From: Solitalea lacus
GTDB taxonomy: Bacteria > Bacteroidota > Bacteroidia > Sphingobacteriales > Sphingobacteriaceae
Length of the DNA: 64,000 nucleotides
Direction of reading: 5' to 3'
NCBI RefSeq assembly: GCF_022014595.1
Contig: NZ_CP091740.1
Location: forward strand, 248,001-312,000
Part shown: piece by piece, positions 17,890-28,437 of the stretch
Position numbering within the stretch: the first letter of the stretch is position 1
Layout: each line of letters begins with the position of its first letter
Made by a program: the position numbers and the translations under genes
The notes under the pieces: model-generated
The model's input: the letters and a program-made list of their open reading frames with translations, nothing else
The model's database searches: none
What the model was told of the DNA's origin: nothing

Positions 17890-19392
17890 TTAGCTTAGTA
17901 CTTTAGCCTCTGTATAAACATTTCCAAATCTATCTCTTACACGAATCATAATAAGTTTTGCAGATGTTGAAGGTTTTAGCATAAACAGATGTTCTGTTTT
18001 TATTGGTTCTACCCATTTGCGATAGGCTGGCAAAGTTGAACCCTGGTAAAGTTCAAGAGTTTGCGGATCAAAATCGGCAATTCGTTCCATTTCACCTTTC
18101 TCTGCACCATCTTCCAACCATTCTACTTTCCATTTTTCATCCCAATTCCAAACGTTTACCAAAACATGATCAGGATAACTTTTATGATATCCTTTTTCGT
18201 ACACACAAAATTGATGATTTTTATTTTTTCCGGTTGATTTATAGAACCAAGTTAAACGGGTTTCATCCACTTCAAAAATACCATAGCCGTTTGGCGTTCC
18301 ATCGCCGCAACACGGACCACTCCACCATGCACCGCATGCCGTACCAAGATTATGTTCCATCAACCGATCGCTGATGACTAAGTTTTCATTCCAATGAGTA
18401 TGCCCAGAAATGATATGAGCATTAAATGGTTCCAAAATTTTGTACAGCTGTTTCCGATTCGACAAGACGCCTGAAATACTCTCTTCTTTCAATCCTAGTC
18501 GACTCTTCTCGCCTGAATCAGACGGAATATGCATAGTTACAATAACAAGGGTATCTTTAGATACATACGCCAAATCTTGCTCCAACCAGCTTAATTGAGC
18601 TTCGGTTAAATAGCCAATGTATCTTTTTCCTGCTCCAATGGAAAATACATTATCAAGCACTACATAATGTACTTTACCTCGATTAAACGAGTAATAAGTG
18701 GGCCCGAAAATGCTTTTAAAGGTTTCTGTCGACTGCTCATCACTGCGAACATCCACAAAATCCATATCATGATTACCCAGAACCTGAAAGAATGGAATAC
18801 CTGCTACGGCTACAGCCTGCTTGTAATCAGCAAAAAGTTCATGTTTATCAAACACCAAGTCACCACAGCAAATGCCATGAAACAATGCACTATCTCCGTA
18901 GCTCTTTACAAGTTCACGCAAATCAGGGGCGGTGGTTGTTAAAAGTAAGTCAGCATCTTTTTTATTCTGAATTTGAGGATCGGCCCAAACGGCGAACTGA
19001 TGTTTTATATCCGGCTGCTCCAGTTTTACCAGATTAAAATTGGTTGTAAAGCTCTTTTCTTTCTTATCAACAGGCACATAAAACCTGGCAATACCATTTT
19101 CATTTGCTATCTGAAACCCCGAAGGGATAGAGATATAAACAAACTGAGCGGTTTTATTGCTCAGCAAACGATAATTTCCTTTTGTATCTGTTCGTGTAAC
19201 GTTAATGCCATCAGTTACCGAAACTCCGGCTACGCCTTGCCCTTGACCCAAAACCTGTCCCTTTAAAACAATTTCGGCAACACCAATTGTTGTTGGATCA
19301 TCATTTTTATCAACTGCGTTAACTACACCAACCGGCACAGAAACTGCTGCTCCTAACAGGCCAATATTTTTAATAAAATCTCTTCTGAACAT
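17890..19392 (-). CDS. Calcineurin-like metallophosphoesterase with N- and C-terminal accessory domains
   Basis: 500 residues. The Tat-like leader MFRRDFIKNIGLLGAAVSVP suggests export. Next is a carboxypeptidase-regulatory-like beta sandwich (about 35-120, GQGVAGVSVTDG...). The metallophosphatase core follows, with motifs WADPQIQ, CGDLVFD, LGNHDMDF and SGHTHWNEN that supply the di-metal ligands. A C-terminal beta domain closes the protein. This three-part arrangement matches 'calcineurin-like phosphoesterase C-terminal domain-containing' proteins common in Bacteroidota glycan loci. The substrate is unknown; the position downstream of GH65 and GH13 genes suggests release of phosphate from a sugar or lipid ligand. 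Confidence 0.87.
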   Translation of the reverse strand: MFRRDFIKNIGLLGAAVSVPVGVVNAVDKNDDPTTIGVAEIVLKGQVLGQGQGVAGVSVTDGINVTRTDTKGNYRLLSNKTAQFVYISIPSGFQIANENGIARFYVPVDKKEKSFTTNFNLVKLEQPDIKHQFAVWADPQIQNKKDADLLLTTTAPDLRELVKSYGDSALFHGICCGDLVFDKHELFADYKQAVAVAGIPFFQVLGNHDMDFVDVRSDEQSTETFKSIFGPTYYSFNRGKVHYVVLDNVFSIGAGKRYIGYLTEAQLSWLEQDLAYVSKDTLVIVTMHIPSDSGEKSRLGLKEESISGVLSNRKQLYKILEPFNAHIISGHTHWNENLVISDRLMEHNLGTACGAWWSGPCCGDGTPNGYGIFEVDETRLTWFYKSTGKNKNHQFCVYEKGYHKSYPDHVLVNVWNWDEKWKVEWLEDGAEKGEMERIADFDPQTLELYQGSTLPAYRKWVEPIKTEHLFMLKPSTSAKLIMIRVRDRFGNVYTEAKVLS

Positions 19393-19529
19393 ATGAATGA
19401 GTCATTTAATTAAACAGAGCGTCTTCCGAGGGATAATGCGGAACATAACAGAAGTCCATTAAATTAACTGATGCCTCGTACCTCAGCATGACAAGCTAAT
19501 GTTAGTTCCTTCAAACATCTGAGTCCTCT

Positions 19530-21590
19530 TTACTTCTCCTTCAATGTGGCTGTGGGCCTTATCTCATAAAGTTTTTTCTGTAGTCCCACTCCTTTTATTG
19601 TTAATGATTTCCAATGAGCAGGCAGTTTACTTTTTACTTGTTGTATGCCTTTTGGTGTAATATCTAATCCTCCAAACCCCATTAAAACCGCTTGCAATAC
19701 CCCGCCGGCACCAGTTACGAAATAAGGGTTTGTTCCGCCTTTGGTTTCTGCAATTACCCTGAAAGGAGGATTTAAATTTGGAACAAATGCATCCAGGAAA
19801 TAATGATAGGCTTGTTTCTCATCTCCCAAACGTGCATAGAGCAAGGAAAAAATTGCCTGAGTCATCGCTGGAGTACCTGAAACAGGAACCCTTGTTTGGT
19901 AGTATTCAAGATCCTTCTTGATTTGCTCTTCATTAGAGATTGCTTTAAGCGGATAAGCCAACAAATTCACATCACCCTGCTTAATTGGTTCTCCATTATA
20001 GGTGACGTGTTCACGGGTAACGCCGTCAGGAAATTGAAGAATAGGAATATTTTTAGCTACTAGGCTCCAATCGGCATTTTCTGATTTACCCAATAGCTTT
20101 GCAGCTTGGTTAGCAATTTCCAGATTTACTTTGGCTACGGCATTTGTATAGGCATCATTATCTACATTTTCGGCCCACTCATCAGCTGCTACAACATTTT
20201 TTATATCAAATTTATAGGGGCCGTTTCGTTCAACACGACTAGCCCAAAAATCGGCAGTAGCTTCAATTATTGGCCAACCTTTACTTTTCAACCATTCTCT
20301 ATCCTGTGTAACACAATAATAATTCCAGGCAGCAAAAGCAACACATCCTGTTACATGATGCTCAAACGGACCACTTAACGCCCAAACAGGCGTTTCTTCG
20401 TCGCCTGATTCAGCACTTTCCCAAGGATACATTGCGCCTTTATAACCATGGGCAAATGCATTTTGCTTAGCCGCCTCTAATCGATTAAACCGGTAATCAA
20501 TTAACGATTCTGCGATTTCGGGGTGTAAAACCAACAAAGGAGGGAACATCCAAATGTCGGTATCCCAAAAAACGTGTCCGTTATATCCTAAACCCGATAA
20601 TCCCATTGGCGACAGAGACATTCCGGAGCCTTGGCGCGAGAAAGCATACAAATGATACAGCATGCTTCTAACATCTTGCTGGGCCTGATCATCCCCTTCT
20701 ATCAAAATATCACTTTTCCATAAATCATCCCAAGCCTTGTTATGCAAACTAATTAAGCGTTGCTTACCTTCCATTTTTGCAAAAATTGTAAGTCGCTCAG
20801 CTTCATTTAATGGATCGGGATAATGAGCTGTACTCAAAATAGCACCTGCTATTGCATATGAATAGGTAGTTCCTGCTTTTATTTTCTTTGTAAAGCGCAT
20901 GCTATGTTTATTATTATCATACATAGCATGAATTATGTTTGGCTGCCGATCTTTAGGTTCATCAAATAAAAAGGTGGTTGATGCTGCCAACCCAATTTTA
21001 CCGGTAGGACTTTTAGCCGTTGTGGTAAGCAAACTGATACTTACATGCGAACGAGCAATCTCATTAAAGTAATTTTGGGCATCACGTAATGCATCAGGAG
21101 TTTCCATGTTATTAACAGCGCTTATCTCCAAATCTTGACTGGCGCTTATACTTACATCAACCAGTACCGAATAAGGCAAGTGCCTTAATGAATAAACAGT
21201 ATAACTTACAGTAGCCTTTTCACCAACATTAAATGAAGAAGTGAAACTTCCTTTCTTCATATTCAGATGTTGAGTAAAGTTGTTGATATTATTTACCGAA
21301 ATTGACTTCCCATCTACTGACAAGCCCATATTCAACAAATTAATACTGTTAATAAAGTTACTTACGCGCCCCCGGCCATAAAGGTCATACGCCCCAGCGA
21401 GTACAATGTTTTTAACTTTAAAAGGCTCTGGTGATGAAACAATACCAATCATTCCATTGGCAACACTTACCCCGGAATAATTGGATGGGTCGATCTTGTC
21501 GGCTTTGATTATCCAGGGGTTAACCTGAGCATTAGCATTAAAAAAAATAAATACAAAAGCTGTAATTAAGTGCAGTATGAATTTTCGCAT
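19530..21590 (-). CDS. Glycoside hydrolase family 65 enzyme (alpha-glucoside)
   Basis: 686 residues, Sec signal peptide (about 1-21, ending ANAQ). The (alpha/alpha)6 core carries GLGYNGHVFWDTDIWMFPPL and the general-acid block ADEWAENVDNDAYTN (Glu about 469), equivalent to the PDEYH..VDNNAYTN motif of GH65. GH65 includes phosphorylases and hydrolases acting on trehalose, maltose, kojibiose and nigerose. Export to the periplasm favours a hydrolase, because phosphorylases need cytosolic phosphate and save ATP there. The phosphate-binding loop was not judged. The gene lies 13 bp after the GH13 gene, so it is co-transcribed. Confidence 0.88.
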   Translation of the reverse strand: MRKFILHLITAFVFIFFNANAQVNPWIIKADKIDPSNYSGVSVANGMIGIVSSPEPFKVKNIVLAGAYDLYGRGRVSNFINSINLLNMGLSVDGKSISVNNINNFTQHLNMKKGSFTSSFNVGEKATVSYTVYSLRHLPYSVLVDVSISASQDLEISAVNNMETPDALRDAQNYFNEIARSHVSISLLTTTAKSPTGKIGLAASTTFLFDEPKDRQPNIIHAMYDNNKHSMRFTKKIKAGTTYSYAIAGAILSTAHYPDPLNEAERLTIFAKMEGKQRLISLHNKAWDDLWKSDILIEGDDQAQQDVRSMLYHLYAFSRQGSGMSLSPMGLSGLGYNGHVFWDTDIWMFPPLLVLHPEIAESLIDYRFNRLEAAKQNAFAHGYKGAMYPWESAESGDEETPVWALSGPFEHHVTGCVAFAAWNYYCVTQDREWLKSKGWPIIEATADFWASRVERNGPYKFDIKNVVAADEWAENVDNDAYTNAVAKVNLEIANQAAKLLGKSENADWSLVAKNIPILQFPDGVTREHVTYNGEPIKQGDVNLLAYPLKAISNEEQIKKDLEYYQTRVPVSGTPAMTQAIFSLLYARLGDEKQAYHYFLDAFVPNLNPPFRVIAETKGGTNPYFVTGAGGVLQAVLMGFGGLDITPKGIQQVKSKLPAHWKSLTIKGVGLQKKLYEIRPTATLKEK

Positions 21591-21603
21591 TCGTACATTG
21601 GTT

Positions 21604-23280
21604 TTAGTTTAACTTGAAAATGCCGTAACCGTAGGTCTTAGCTGTAATGGTTAGTCCTTTACTTTTATCAGTGTTCAACTCTACCCCATCAATAAGCGTT
21701 GGGTTTACCTTTTTAACGTTTTTATCAGACTTTATTTGAATTGCTTGTTCTTTAGCTGAAGGATTGATCACAATCAAGAAGGTTTCGTTTTTGAACTTAC
21801 GCTGATAAACCAAGGGATATGTATGCTCAGCAGTGTTATAAAACTGAATAGTTCCTTCTGTTTTCAAAGCCTTGGAAGAGCTTCTTAAAGTCAACAGTTT
21901 ACGGGTAAAATGAAGTAGTGAGTTTGTATCAGCTAATTGAGTAGCCACATCAGGACGGATCAATGAAGAATCCAATGGCAAATAAAACTTCTCGGGATCG
22001 GCACTCGAGAAACCTGCACCTTTGGTTTTATCCCATTGCATAGGAGTTCTTGTTCCGGCACGATTTCCTTTGCTTAACACACTGCCTTCTTTATTAGGTA
22101 ATCCGCTGATGTATTTCATCCCAATCTCATCGCCATAATAAACCAACGGAACGCTTGGCAGGGTTAAGAAAAAAACCATAGCTGCCTTTAACTGCTCAAT
22201 GGTATTCCTGTCGCCACTTGCCGGACGCTGAAAATCATGATTGGAAGTTGGCAAACACAAATACCCTTTGCCTGCAACAACCTCTTTTAATTGTTGATTA
22301 TAGAGGTTGATGAAATTGACCGGAGAGCCATTACCCTGGCTACTGAAATAACAGGTATCATGTCGATAAACGCCTTCTTTATTAAAAAACATAGAACTAT
22401 AACCTGAATTGCGTAAGTGGATGAGAAAATCCATCATAAAATTAGCTTTGATCGATTTTGCCGGATCACCCCATTCTGCAATTAAAATCCCATCAGCATA
22501 TTTCGACTGAAAATGAGAACGGATATCTTTCCATAACTTATTTGTTGCCACTAAATCAGGGTCATTCTTTACTAAAGAGCCCGCCATATCAACCCTGAAT
22601 CCATCAGCGCCTTTATCCATCCAAAAATCTATGATCCTGATCAACTCGGATTTTGTCTTTTGAGGCCCTTCTGCTGTTACAGCTTGTTCCCATGGATTAT
22701 CGGGATTGGGTTTACCATAGCCATAATTCAATGCGGGTTGGCACTCAAAGAAGTTTTTACGGTAAGTGCCATTTCGTTCAAATTTACCGGCAACAAACTT
22801 TTCCGGTTTTAAGGTTGAATCGTTCGTCCAGATGTATCGGTCCGAAAATTCGTTTAGTGTTTGTTGCTGAGATGCTTTGAACCATGGATGCTGATCGGAG
22901 GTATGTCCCGCCACCAAGTCTAAACAAACCTTGATGTTTCGTTTATGAGCTTCTTTAAATAAGTTCTCCAGATCTTGATTGGTACCATATCGAGGAGCCA
23001 CTTTGTAATAATCAGTCACATCGTATCCGGCATCAAAAAAAGGAGACTCAAAACAAGGGTTGATCCAAATTGCATTACAACCCAGCCATTTAATATAATC
23101 AAGCCGATGAGTAATACCGTTAATATCACCAATGCCGTCATTATTGGTATCTTGAAAACTCTGCGGATAGATCTGATAAAATATGGCTGTTTTTAACCAA
23201 ACAGGGACCGGCTGTATTTTTTGGGCCAAAAGCGAGCCTGTAAACATTGTAAAGCACAATGCAATTACGAATTGTTTCAT
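21604..23280 (-). CDS. GH13 alpha-amylase-family glucosidase, exported
   Basis: 558 residues with a Sec signal peptide (about 1-19, LLAQ). The TIM barrel begins WLKTAIFYQIYPQSFQDTNNDGIGD (including the Asp-rich calcium site). It carries the GH13 conserved regions: catalytic nucleophile in GFRVDMAG (Asp about 230), acid/base in LIAEWGDP (Glu about 268) and transition-state Asp in TSNHDFQRP (about 347). A C-terminal beta domain follows. Overall it is close to oligo-1,6-glucosidase, alpha-glucosidase and trehalose-synthase-type subfamilies. Within this operon it most likely cleaves alpha-linked glucose oligomers in the periplasm. Confidence 0.9.
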   Translation of the reverse strand: MKQFVIALCFTMFTGSLLAQKIQPVPVWLKTAIFYQIYPQSFQDTNNDGIGDINGITHRLDYIKWLGCNAIWINPCFESPFFDAGYDVTDYYKVAPRYGTNQDLENLFKEAHKRNIKVCLDLVAGHTSDQHPWFKASQQQTLNEFSDRYIWTNDSTLKPEKFVAGKFERNGTYRKNFFECQPALNYGYGKPNPDNPWEQAVTAEGPQKTKSELIRIIDFWMDKGADGFRVDMAGSLVKNDPDLVATNKLWKDIRSHFQSKYADGILIAEWGDPAKSIKANFMMDFLIHLRNSGYSSMFFNKEGVYRHDTCYFSSQGNGSPVNFINLYNQQLKEVVAGKGYLCLPTSNHDFQRPASGDRNTIEQLKAAMVFFLTLPSVPLVYYGDEIGMKYISGLPNKEGSVLSKGNRAGTRTPMQWDKTKGAGFSSADPEKFYLPLDSSLIRPDVATQLADTNSLLHFTRKLLTLRSSSKALKTEGTIQFYNTAEHTYPLVYQRKFKNETFLIVINPSAKEQAIQIKSDKNVKKVNPTLIDGVELNTDKSKGLTITAKTYGYGIFKLN

Positions 23281-23428
23281 TTATATAATTATAAAAATTA
23301 CCAGGAAATCACTTATGCAATGATCATAGCGGAGCCTTGTAAAAGTAAACAATGCATTAGTTAACCATTGGCAGCCTTCACAAAACAAAGGCCGCCAATA
23401 GTGGTTAACTTTCTTACAATCGTTTCTT

Positions 23429-24958
23429 TTAATTATATCCTATATTCTGAGTTAAATTAGGATTGGCCTCAATTGCGCTAATAGGAATTGGCAGTAACAC
23501 CATGTAAGCAGGTGTTTCAAAATTCTTCTCAGCACGAGGAGCTGTGTATTTATTGAAGCGGATTAAATCAGTTCTACGATTACCCTCCCAATACAATTCA
23601 TATCCGCGCTCATTCAAAATTTTACCTAAATCGAGCGAAGTATAAGCTGGTTGCCCACGTTTGGTGTTTCTTATGTAATTAAGATCGGTCAAGGCACCGG
23701 CAACATCACCTGCTCTAAATTTCGCCTCAGCACGGATAAGATACGTATCAGATAAACGATACAACGGAAAATCATTTCCGGCATTTTGACCTGGAGAAGT
23801 GGAAGCAGGGTTAGGAGCAAACTTAACGATACGTACACCTTGCTCTTCTTTTGAGTTAGAAATGCTGAAATTTTTTGTATAGATTAGTGGATCTCCGGTA
23901 CGTGTCTTTAATGCAACTCCAGCAGTTGAATATTGCTGACCAATTAATAAACCCTGATTAAAGCCTAACTGGCTAACTAAGCGGGTATCTTTAAAGCGTT
24001 TATCATTAACATCCCAGGTATCAACAAAAGCCGGAGTAGTACAGCATCCATTCAATAAACTTGTATAGGTCCCAAATTTCTGGCTATAATGTAGTGTAAT
24101 TGAAGGCGATGCTAAGCCTGTTAAACCATTGGTTTCATCATAAATAACCGATAAAATTGACTCGGTACTTTGTAAGTAGTTGGCATTATCATATTGGAAC
24201 AAACCCCAATAGTCATCAGCAACTTTATACAGGTTCGAGTTAATAATATCGTCGCAAGCTTTAATTGTTTCCTGCCATTTTGCTTTTCCGGTATAAACCT
24301 CATGATTTAAGTAAACATTAGCCAATAGCATTTGAGCCGCTGCTTTTGATACTCTTCCATAAGGAACTTCTGACTTATTCTTTAATACCGGAATAATCTC
24401 ATTGATCTCTTTAATGATACGCTCAACAGCCTGCTCGCGATTATAAATGGTTGGTTGTTTTGAATAATCGGTTTCAGTATACTCCCTGAACGGAAACTTT
24501 CCGAAGTTATCCGCAAGCTTGAACATGCAAAGCGCTCTGATGAATCTCACTTCGGCAATGTAAACGTCCGTTTTCTCTGATTTAGGGAAAGCCGACAAAT
24601 ACTGTAACGCCACATTGCAACGGGTAACACCAAGCATAAAGCTATTCCAGGTGTTACGGATATAAATATTAGTTGGTTTATAATTGTGCGTACAAAGTGT
24701 CTGATAGTCAACTGAAACCCAATCAGCCCCTCTTGCCGGCCATGCCAACTCATCAGTAGTTGCCAATAAGGCACCCCAAACACCTGATCTGCTATTCAAA
24801 TCTCTTAAGTAAGCATAAGCAGGGGCAACAATCATTTCAACATTTTTATTATCAGTAACAACATTTCCTCCGTTAACTTCATCTAAAATTTCCTCTTTTA
24901 CCGAACAAGAACTTATGATAAGAGCCAATGCACTAACTAGAATATATATTTTTTTCAT
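23429..24958 (-). CDS. SusD/RagB family outer-membrane glycan-binding lipoprotein
   Basis: 509 residues. Lipoprotein signal with Cys18 in LALIISSC. The body has the TPR-rich SusD fold: RNTWNSFMLGVTRCNVAL, AEVRFIRALCMFKLADNFGKFP, and the C-terminal block LYRLSDTYLIRAEAKFRAGDVAGALTDLNYIRN plus LNERGYELYWEGNRRTDLIRF. SusD proteins sit on the cell surface as a lid over their SusC transporter and bind the glycan. It directly follows the SusC gene (20 bp gap), the universal order of such pairs. Confidence 0.95.
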   Translation of the reverse strand: MKKIYILVSALALIISSCSVKEEILDEVNGGNVVTDNKNVEMIVAPAYAYLRDLNSRSGVWGALLATTDELAWPARGADWVSVDYQTLCTHNYKPTNIYIRNTWNSFMLGVTRCNVALQYLSAFPKSEKTDVYIAEVRFIRALCMFKLADNFGKFPFREYTETDYSKQPTIYNREQAVERIIKEINEIIPVLKNKSEVPYGRVSKAAAQMLLANVYLNHEVYTGKAKWQETIKACDDIINSNLYKVADDYWGLFQYDNANYLQSTESILSVIYDETNGLTGLASPSITLHYSQKFGTYTSLLNGCCTTPAFVDTWDVNDKRFKDTRLVSQLGFNQGLLIGQQYSTAGVALKTRTGDPLIYTKNFSISNSKEEQGVRIVKFAPNPASTSPGQNAGNDFPLYRLSDTYLIRAEAKFRAGDVAGALTDLNYIRNTKRGQPAYTSLDLGKILNERGYELYWEGNRRTDLIRFNKYTAPRAEKNFETPAYMVLLPIPISAIEANPNLTQNIGYN

Positions 24959-24978
24959 GTTTAATTGTCATTTAGAAT

Positions 24979-27900
24979 TTAGAATTCAACATTTACTCCG
25001 AAAACGACAGTACGAGCTTTGGGATAAGTTGTCCAGTCAATACCCATTGAAGGTACACCTCCTGATGAGTGATCGGCATTAACTTCAGGATCGTAACCAG
25101 AGTAATCAGTAATTACAAACAGGTTGTTGCCCGTTACATTGAAACGGAACTTACTCAACCAGTTAATGTTTTTCAAATTGACTGTGTAACCCAATGTTAC
25201 ATTTGACAAACGTAAGAACGATCCATTTTCAATGAAACGGCTACTGTAAGTCAATGTACCGTTTGAATTCTCTGTACTTTGAGCAGCTTCTTTCGTTGCA
25301 TTCCATTCTTTAGAAATTAAAGTATTCTGACTGATAATATTTGCAACGTTGTTGTAAACCTTATTGCCATAAACACCATTAAAGTTTAACACAAGATCTA
25401 ACCCTTTATAAATTAGGCTTGTATTAAAACCATAGGTTAACTTCGGCAGCGCCGATCCTAAAGATTGCTGAATTTCAACTCCGTCGGCGTCTTTTTCAAA
25501 AACACTATTACCTAACTCATCAAACCCTAAGAATTTACGTCCCCAGAAAGTACCAATTGGATAGCCGTTTTTAATAACCTGCGAAGAGAACCCGGTAATA
25601 CCCGGACCACTTGGCGAGCCCGTTGTGATCTGACTCATTGGCAAGCCCGATACCTCATTTTTAATGGTAGTGATGTTTACACCTGCATCCCAGGTAAGAT
25701 CTTTTTTATTTAAAATGATACCGGTTAAACCAAGCTCAACACCCCTGTTCTTAATTTTCATATCAGGAACATTTGACCATACTTTAGTGGTTGGAGCAGG
25801 AGAAATTGAGAATACTTCCAACAATACGTCGGAGGTGGTTTTATCGAAATAATCGATGGTACCGGTAATACGTCCGTTGGCAAATCCAAAATCAATACCG
25901 GCATTTACCTGGTTGGTTTTTTCCCACCGAATATCAGGGTTTGGCGTACGGGTAAGTGTAATCCCTGGAGTTACGTTTTTGGCCGATCCGTCTAAAATGG
26001 CTGATAAACCAGAAGAAGAAGAACCTAGCAATATTTGAGATATCTTATTAGGAATCTCCTGGTTACCGGTAATACCCCAGCCTAAACGCATTTTCAGGTT
26101 GCTGAAAACACCTAAATTTTTAACAAACTCTTCCTCATTTAATTTCCATGCAACCGAAGCTGAAGGGAATAGTCCATATTTATTATTTGCACCAAACTTG
26201 GTTGAACCATCGCTTCTTAGCGTAGCAGTAACTAAATACTTATTATTTAAGGAATAATTTACACGGCCAAAAAATGATTGCAACGCATTTTTAACAATTG
26301 ACGAGCCAACAGTAGCCGCTTTAGCATTACCTAAACCTAAATTATTGATATAGTCAAAGTCGGTAATGGTAAATCCGTCTTCACTAAACTTATAGCTGTA
26401 AGTTTTAAACTGTTGGTATGAATGACCTGCCAGTACATTAAAACGGTTATTCTCATTAATATTAAAATCATAAGTCAGATAATTCTCAATCAAATTACTC
26501 GACAGAGAAACATTGCTTATATCCACAGTGCCTTTATTCGTTAAATAAATAAGGTTTTGATTTTGCATCACTTTCCTCGATGCATTCGATTGGTCAGCAG
26601 CCAGATTGATCTTATATTTCAAGCCTTTGATAATTTCAAAAGATCCGCTGATATTACCTAAAACACGGTCAGTTTGATTATTATCGCTTGTCAGGTCAAT
26701 CATTGCCAATGGGTTACGCACGTCAGCACTCATCTGTTTAAACGTACCATCTGGGTTATAAACAGGCAAGGTAGGATTCAATTTTAATGACGATAAAATC
26801 ACATCGCCCTCATAGCCTCCGGTTTCTCCAATAGGAACGCGCTGATCGCCGGTACGAGCCGCAGTTAAATTAGCTTCCAAACGTAATTTATCATTTATCA
26901 AGTTTTGGATCACATTAAATCTTCCGGTATACTTCTTTAATCCGGTTTTTTTAATGATACCTTCCTGGTCTAAATAACTTAATGAAGCACGGTATGAGCC
27001 TTTATCATTACCGCCTCCATAGGATAAATTGTGACTTTGCGTTCGAGCTGTTCTGTAAATTTGGCTCTGCCAATTGGTGTTAGCCCCGTAATCACCACCG
27101 GTTAAGCCCTTTTCTGTTCTGAATGCAAGGAACTCTTCAGCGTTCAATAAGTCCAATTGCTTTGGAAGTTCAGATATTGAGGTACTTCCCGAATAAGTCA
27201 ATACACCTTTGCCTGATTTTCCTTTTTTAGTTGTAATCAAGATAACACCGTTTGCTCCACGTGAACCATAAATAGCGGTGGCAGACGCATCTTTCAATAC
27301 ATCCATGCTTTCAATATCATCCGGATTTAAGAAGTTTAACGGATTTTTGGTTGCGGCACTACCCGCTCCGGTAATGGTTGCCCCACTAGGTTGGGCATCT
27401 GTAATGTCTAATGGAACTCCGTCAACTACATATAGAGGGTCCTGACCAGAACGCACAGAATTTGACCCTCTGATACGAACCGATGCACCTGCTCCTGGCT
27501 CTCCTCCATTGTTAACTACGTTAATACCAGGCATACGACCCTGAATTAAGTCAACTGGGTTAACAGCAATTCCTTTATTAAAATCCTTAGTATTAATAGT
27601 TGCTACCGATCCGGTGAGGTCTTTCTTATTTACTGAACCATAACCTACTGCCACGACAACTTCTTTCAACCCAATGACATTGCTAAGTAACTTTATGTTA
27701 ATGGTACTGTTGCCTCCAACCCTAACTTCTTGCGTTGTCATTCCCAGAAAGCTGAAAACCAATACCGATCCGCTCGATGGAACGATTATTTCATACTTTC
27801 CATTAAAATCAGTAGTGGCGCCAATGGTCGAATTTTTAACACTAACCCCAACACCTGGCAAAGCAGTCCCTTCCTCATCAGTGATGATTCCGGTTACTTT

Positions 27901-28287
27901 GCGGCTTTCTTCCTTTGTACCCTGACTAGTTTTAGTGGTTTTAAGAAGGATAAGGTTGTCTTTTTGAATAGTGAAATTAACATTTGAGCCACCGAACAAT
28001 GAGTTTAATACATCTTGAACCGATTTGTTTTTTACATGCAACGAAACTTTTCGATTAACATCAAGTTGTTCGCGCTGATAAAAGAAACGATAAGTAGTTT
28101 TTGCCTCTATAACCTTAAACACCTCTGTAATAGGTGTATTATCAAAATCAAGAGTTAGATTTTGTGATTGTGAATATGCTGTTCCTAAATCAAAAGTTGC
28201 TACTAACAGGATAATCAGCATACACTTAAACCCTACTTTTTTCCATCCATTTATAGGATTAAAGTAGTTTTTAATTATTTTTTGCAT
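24979..28287 (-). CDS. SusC/RagA-type TonB-dependent receptor with STN signalling domain
   Basis: 1102 residues. A long signal region (about 1-40) is followed by an STN (secretin/TonB short N-terminal) domain (about 41-115, LTLDFDNTPITEVFKVIEAKT). A carboxypeptidase-regulatory-like domain (about 130-210), the TonB-dependent plug with DPLYVVDGVPLD, and a 22-strand barrel ending FGVNVEF complete it. STN-bearing receptors contact a FecR-type anti-sigma factor in the periplasm, and the matching FecR and ECF sigma genes lie immediately upstream. This receptor therefore both imports the oligosaccharide (with SusD) and signals its presence. Confidence 0.95.
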   Translation of the reverse strand: MQKIIKNYFNPINGWKKVGFKCMLIILLVATFDLGTAYSQSQNLTLDFDNTPITEVFKVIEAKTTYRFFYQREQLDVNRKVSLHVKNKSVQDVLNSLFGGSNVNFTIQKDNLILLKTTKTSQGTKEESRKVTGIITDEEGTALPGVGVSVKNSTIGATTDFNGKYEIIVPSSGSVLVFSFLGMTTQEVRVGGNSTINIKLLSNVIGLKEVVVAVGYGSVNKKDLTGSVATINTKDFNKGIAVNPVDLIQGRMPGINVVNNGGEPGAGASVRIRGSNSVRSGQDPLYVVDGVPLDITDAQPSGATITGAGSAATKNPLNFLNPDDIESMDVLKDASATAIYGSRGANGVILITTKKGKSGKGVLTYSGSTSISELPKQLDLLNAEEFLAFRTEKGLTGGDYGANTNWQSQIYRTARTQSHNLSYGGGNDKGSYRASLSYLDQEGIIKKTGLKKYTGRFNVIQNLINDKLRLEANLTAARTGDQRVPIGETGGYEGDVILSSLKLNPTLPVYNPDGTFKQMSADVRNPLAMIDLTSDNNQTDRVLGNISGSFEIIKGLKYKINLAADQSNASRKVMQNQNLIYLTNKGTVDISNVSLSSNLIENYLTYDFNINENNRFNVLAGHSYQQFKTYSYKFSEDGFTITDFDYINNLGLGNAKAATVGSSIVKNALQSFFGRVNYSLNNKYLVTATLRSDGSTKFGANNKYGLFPSASVAWKLNEEEFVKNLGVFSNLKMRLGWGITGNQEIPNKISQILLGSSSSGLSAILDGSAKNVTPGITLTRTPNPDIRWEKTNQVNAGIDFGFANGRITGTIDYFDKTTSDVLLEVFSISPAPTTKVWSNVPDMKIKNRGVELGLTGIILNKKDLTWDAGVNITTIKNEVSGLPMSQITTGSPSGPGITGFSSQVIKNGYPIGTFWGRKFLGFDELGNSVFEKDADGVEIQQSLGSALPKLTYGFNTSLIYKGLDLVLNFNGVYGNKVYNNVANIISQNTLISKEWNATKEAAQSTENSNGTLTYSSRFIENGSFLRLSNVTLGYTVNLKNINWLSKFRFNVTGNNLFVITDYSGYDPEVNADHSSGGVPSMGIDWTTYPKARTVVFGVNVEF

Positions 28288-28334
28288 AGTTTTAATTAAA
28301 GATTAATTCAAAAGTTCATTTAAGTTGATCTTGC

Positions 28335-28376
28335 GTGCCGAAAGACTCTTCGACCTTTCTTTCGGCACTTTTTTAT
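28335..28376. terminator. Stem-loop between fecR-like and susC-like genes
   Basis: A perfect 10-bp stem GTGCCGAAAG / CTTTCGGCAC with a 14-base loop, followed by a T-run on the plus strand. On the transcribed minus strand there is no T-run after the stem. It may act as an mRNA-stability or partial-termination element separating regulator from receptor expression rather than a full terminator. Confidence 0.55.
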
Positions 28377-28437
28377 TAATTCCTCATTTGTAATCTTTTT
28401 TATTTCATAAGCAATAAATTTTGGTTTATCTAATACA

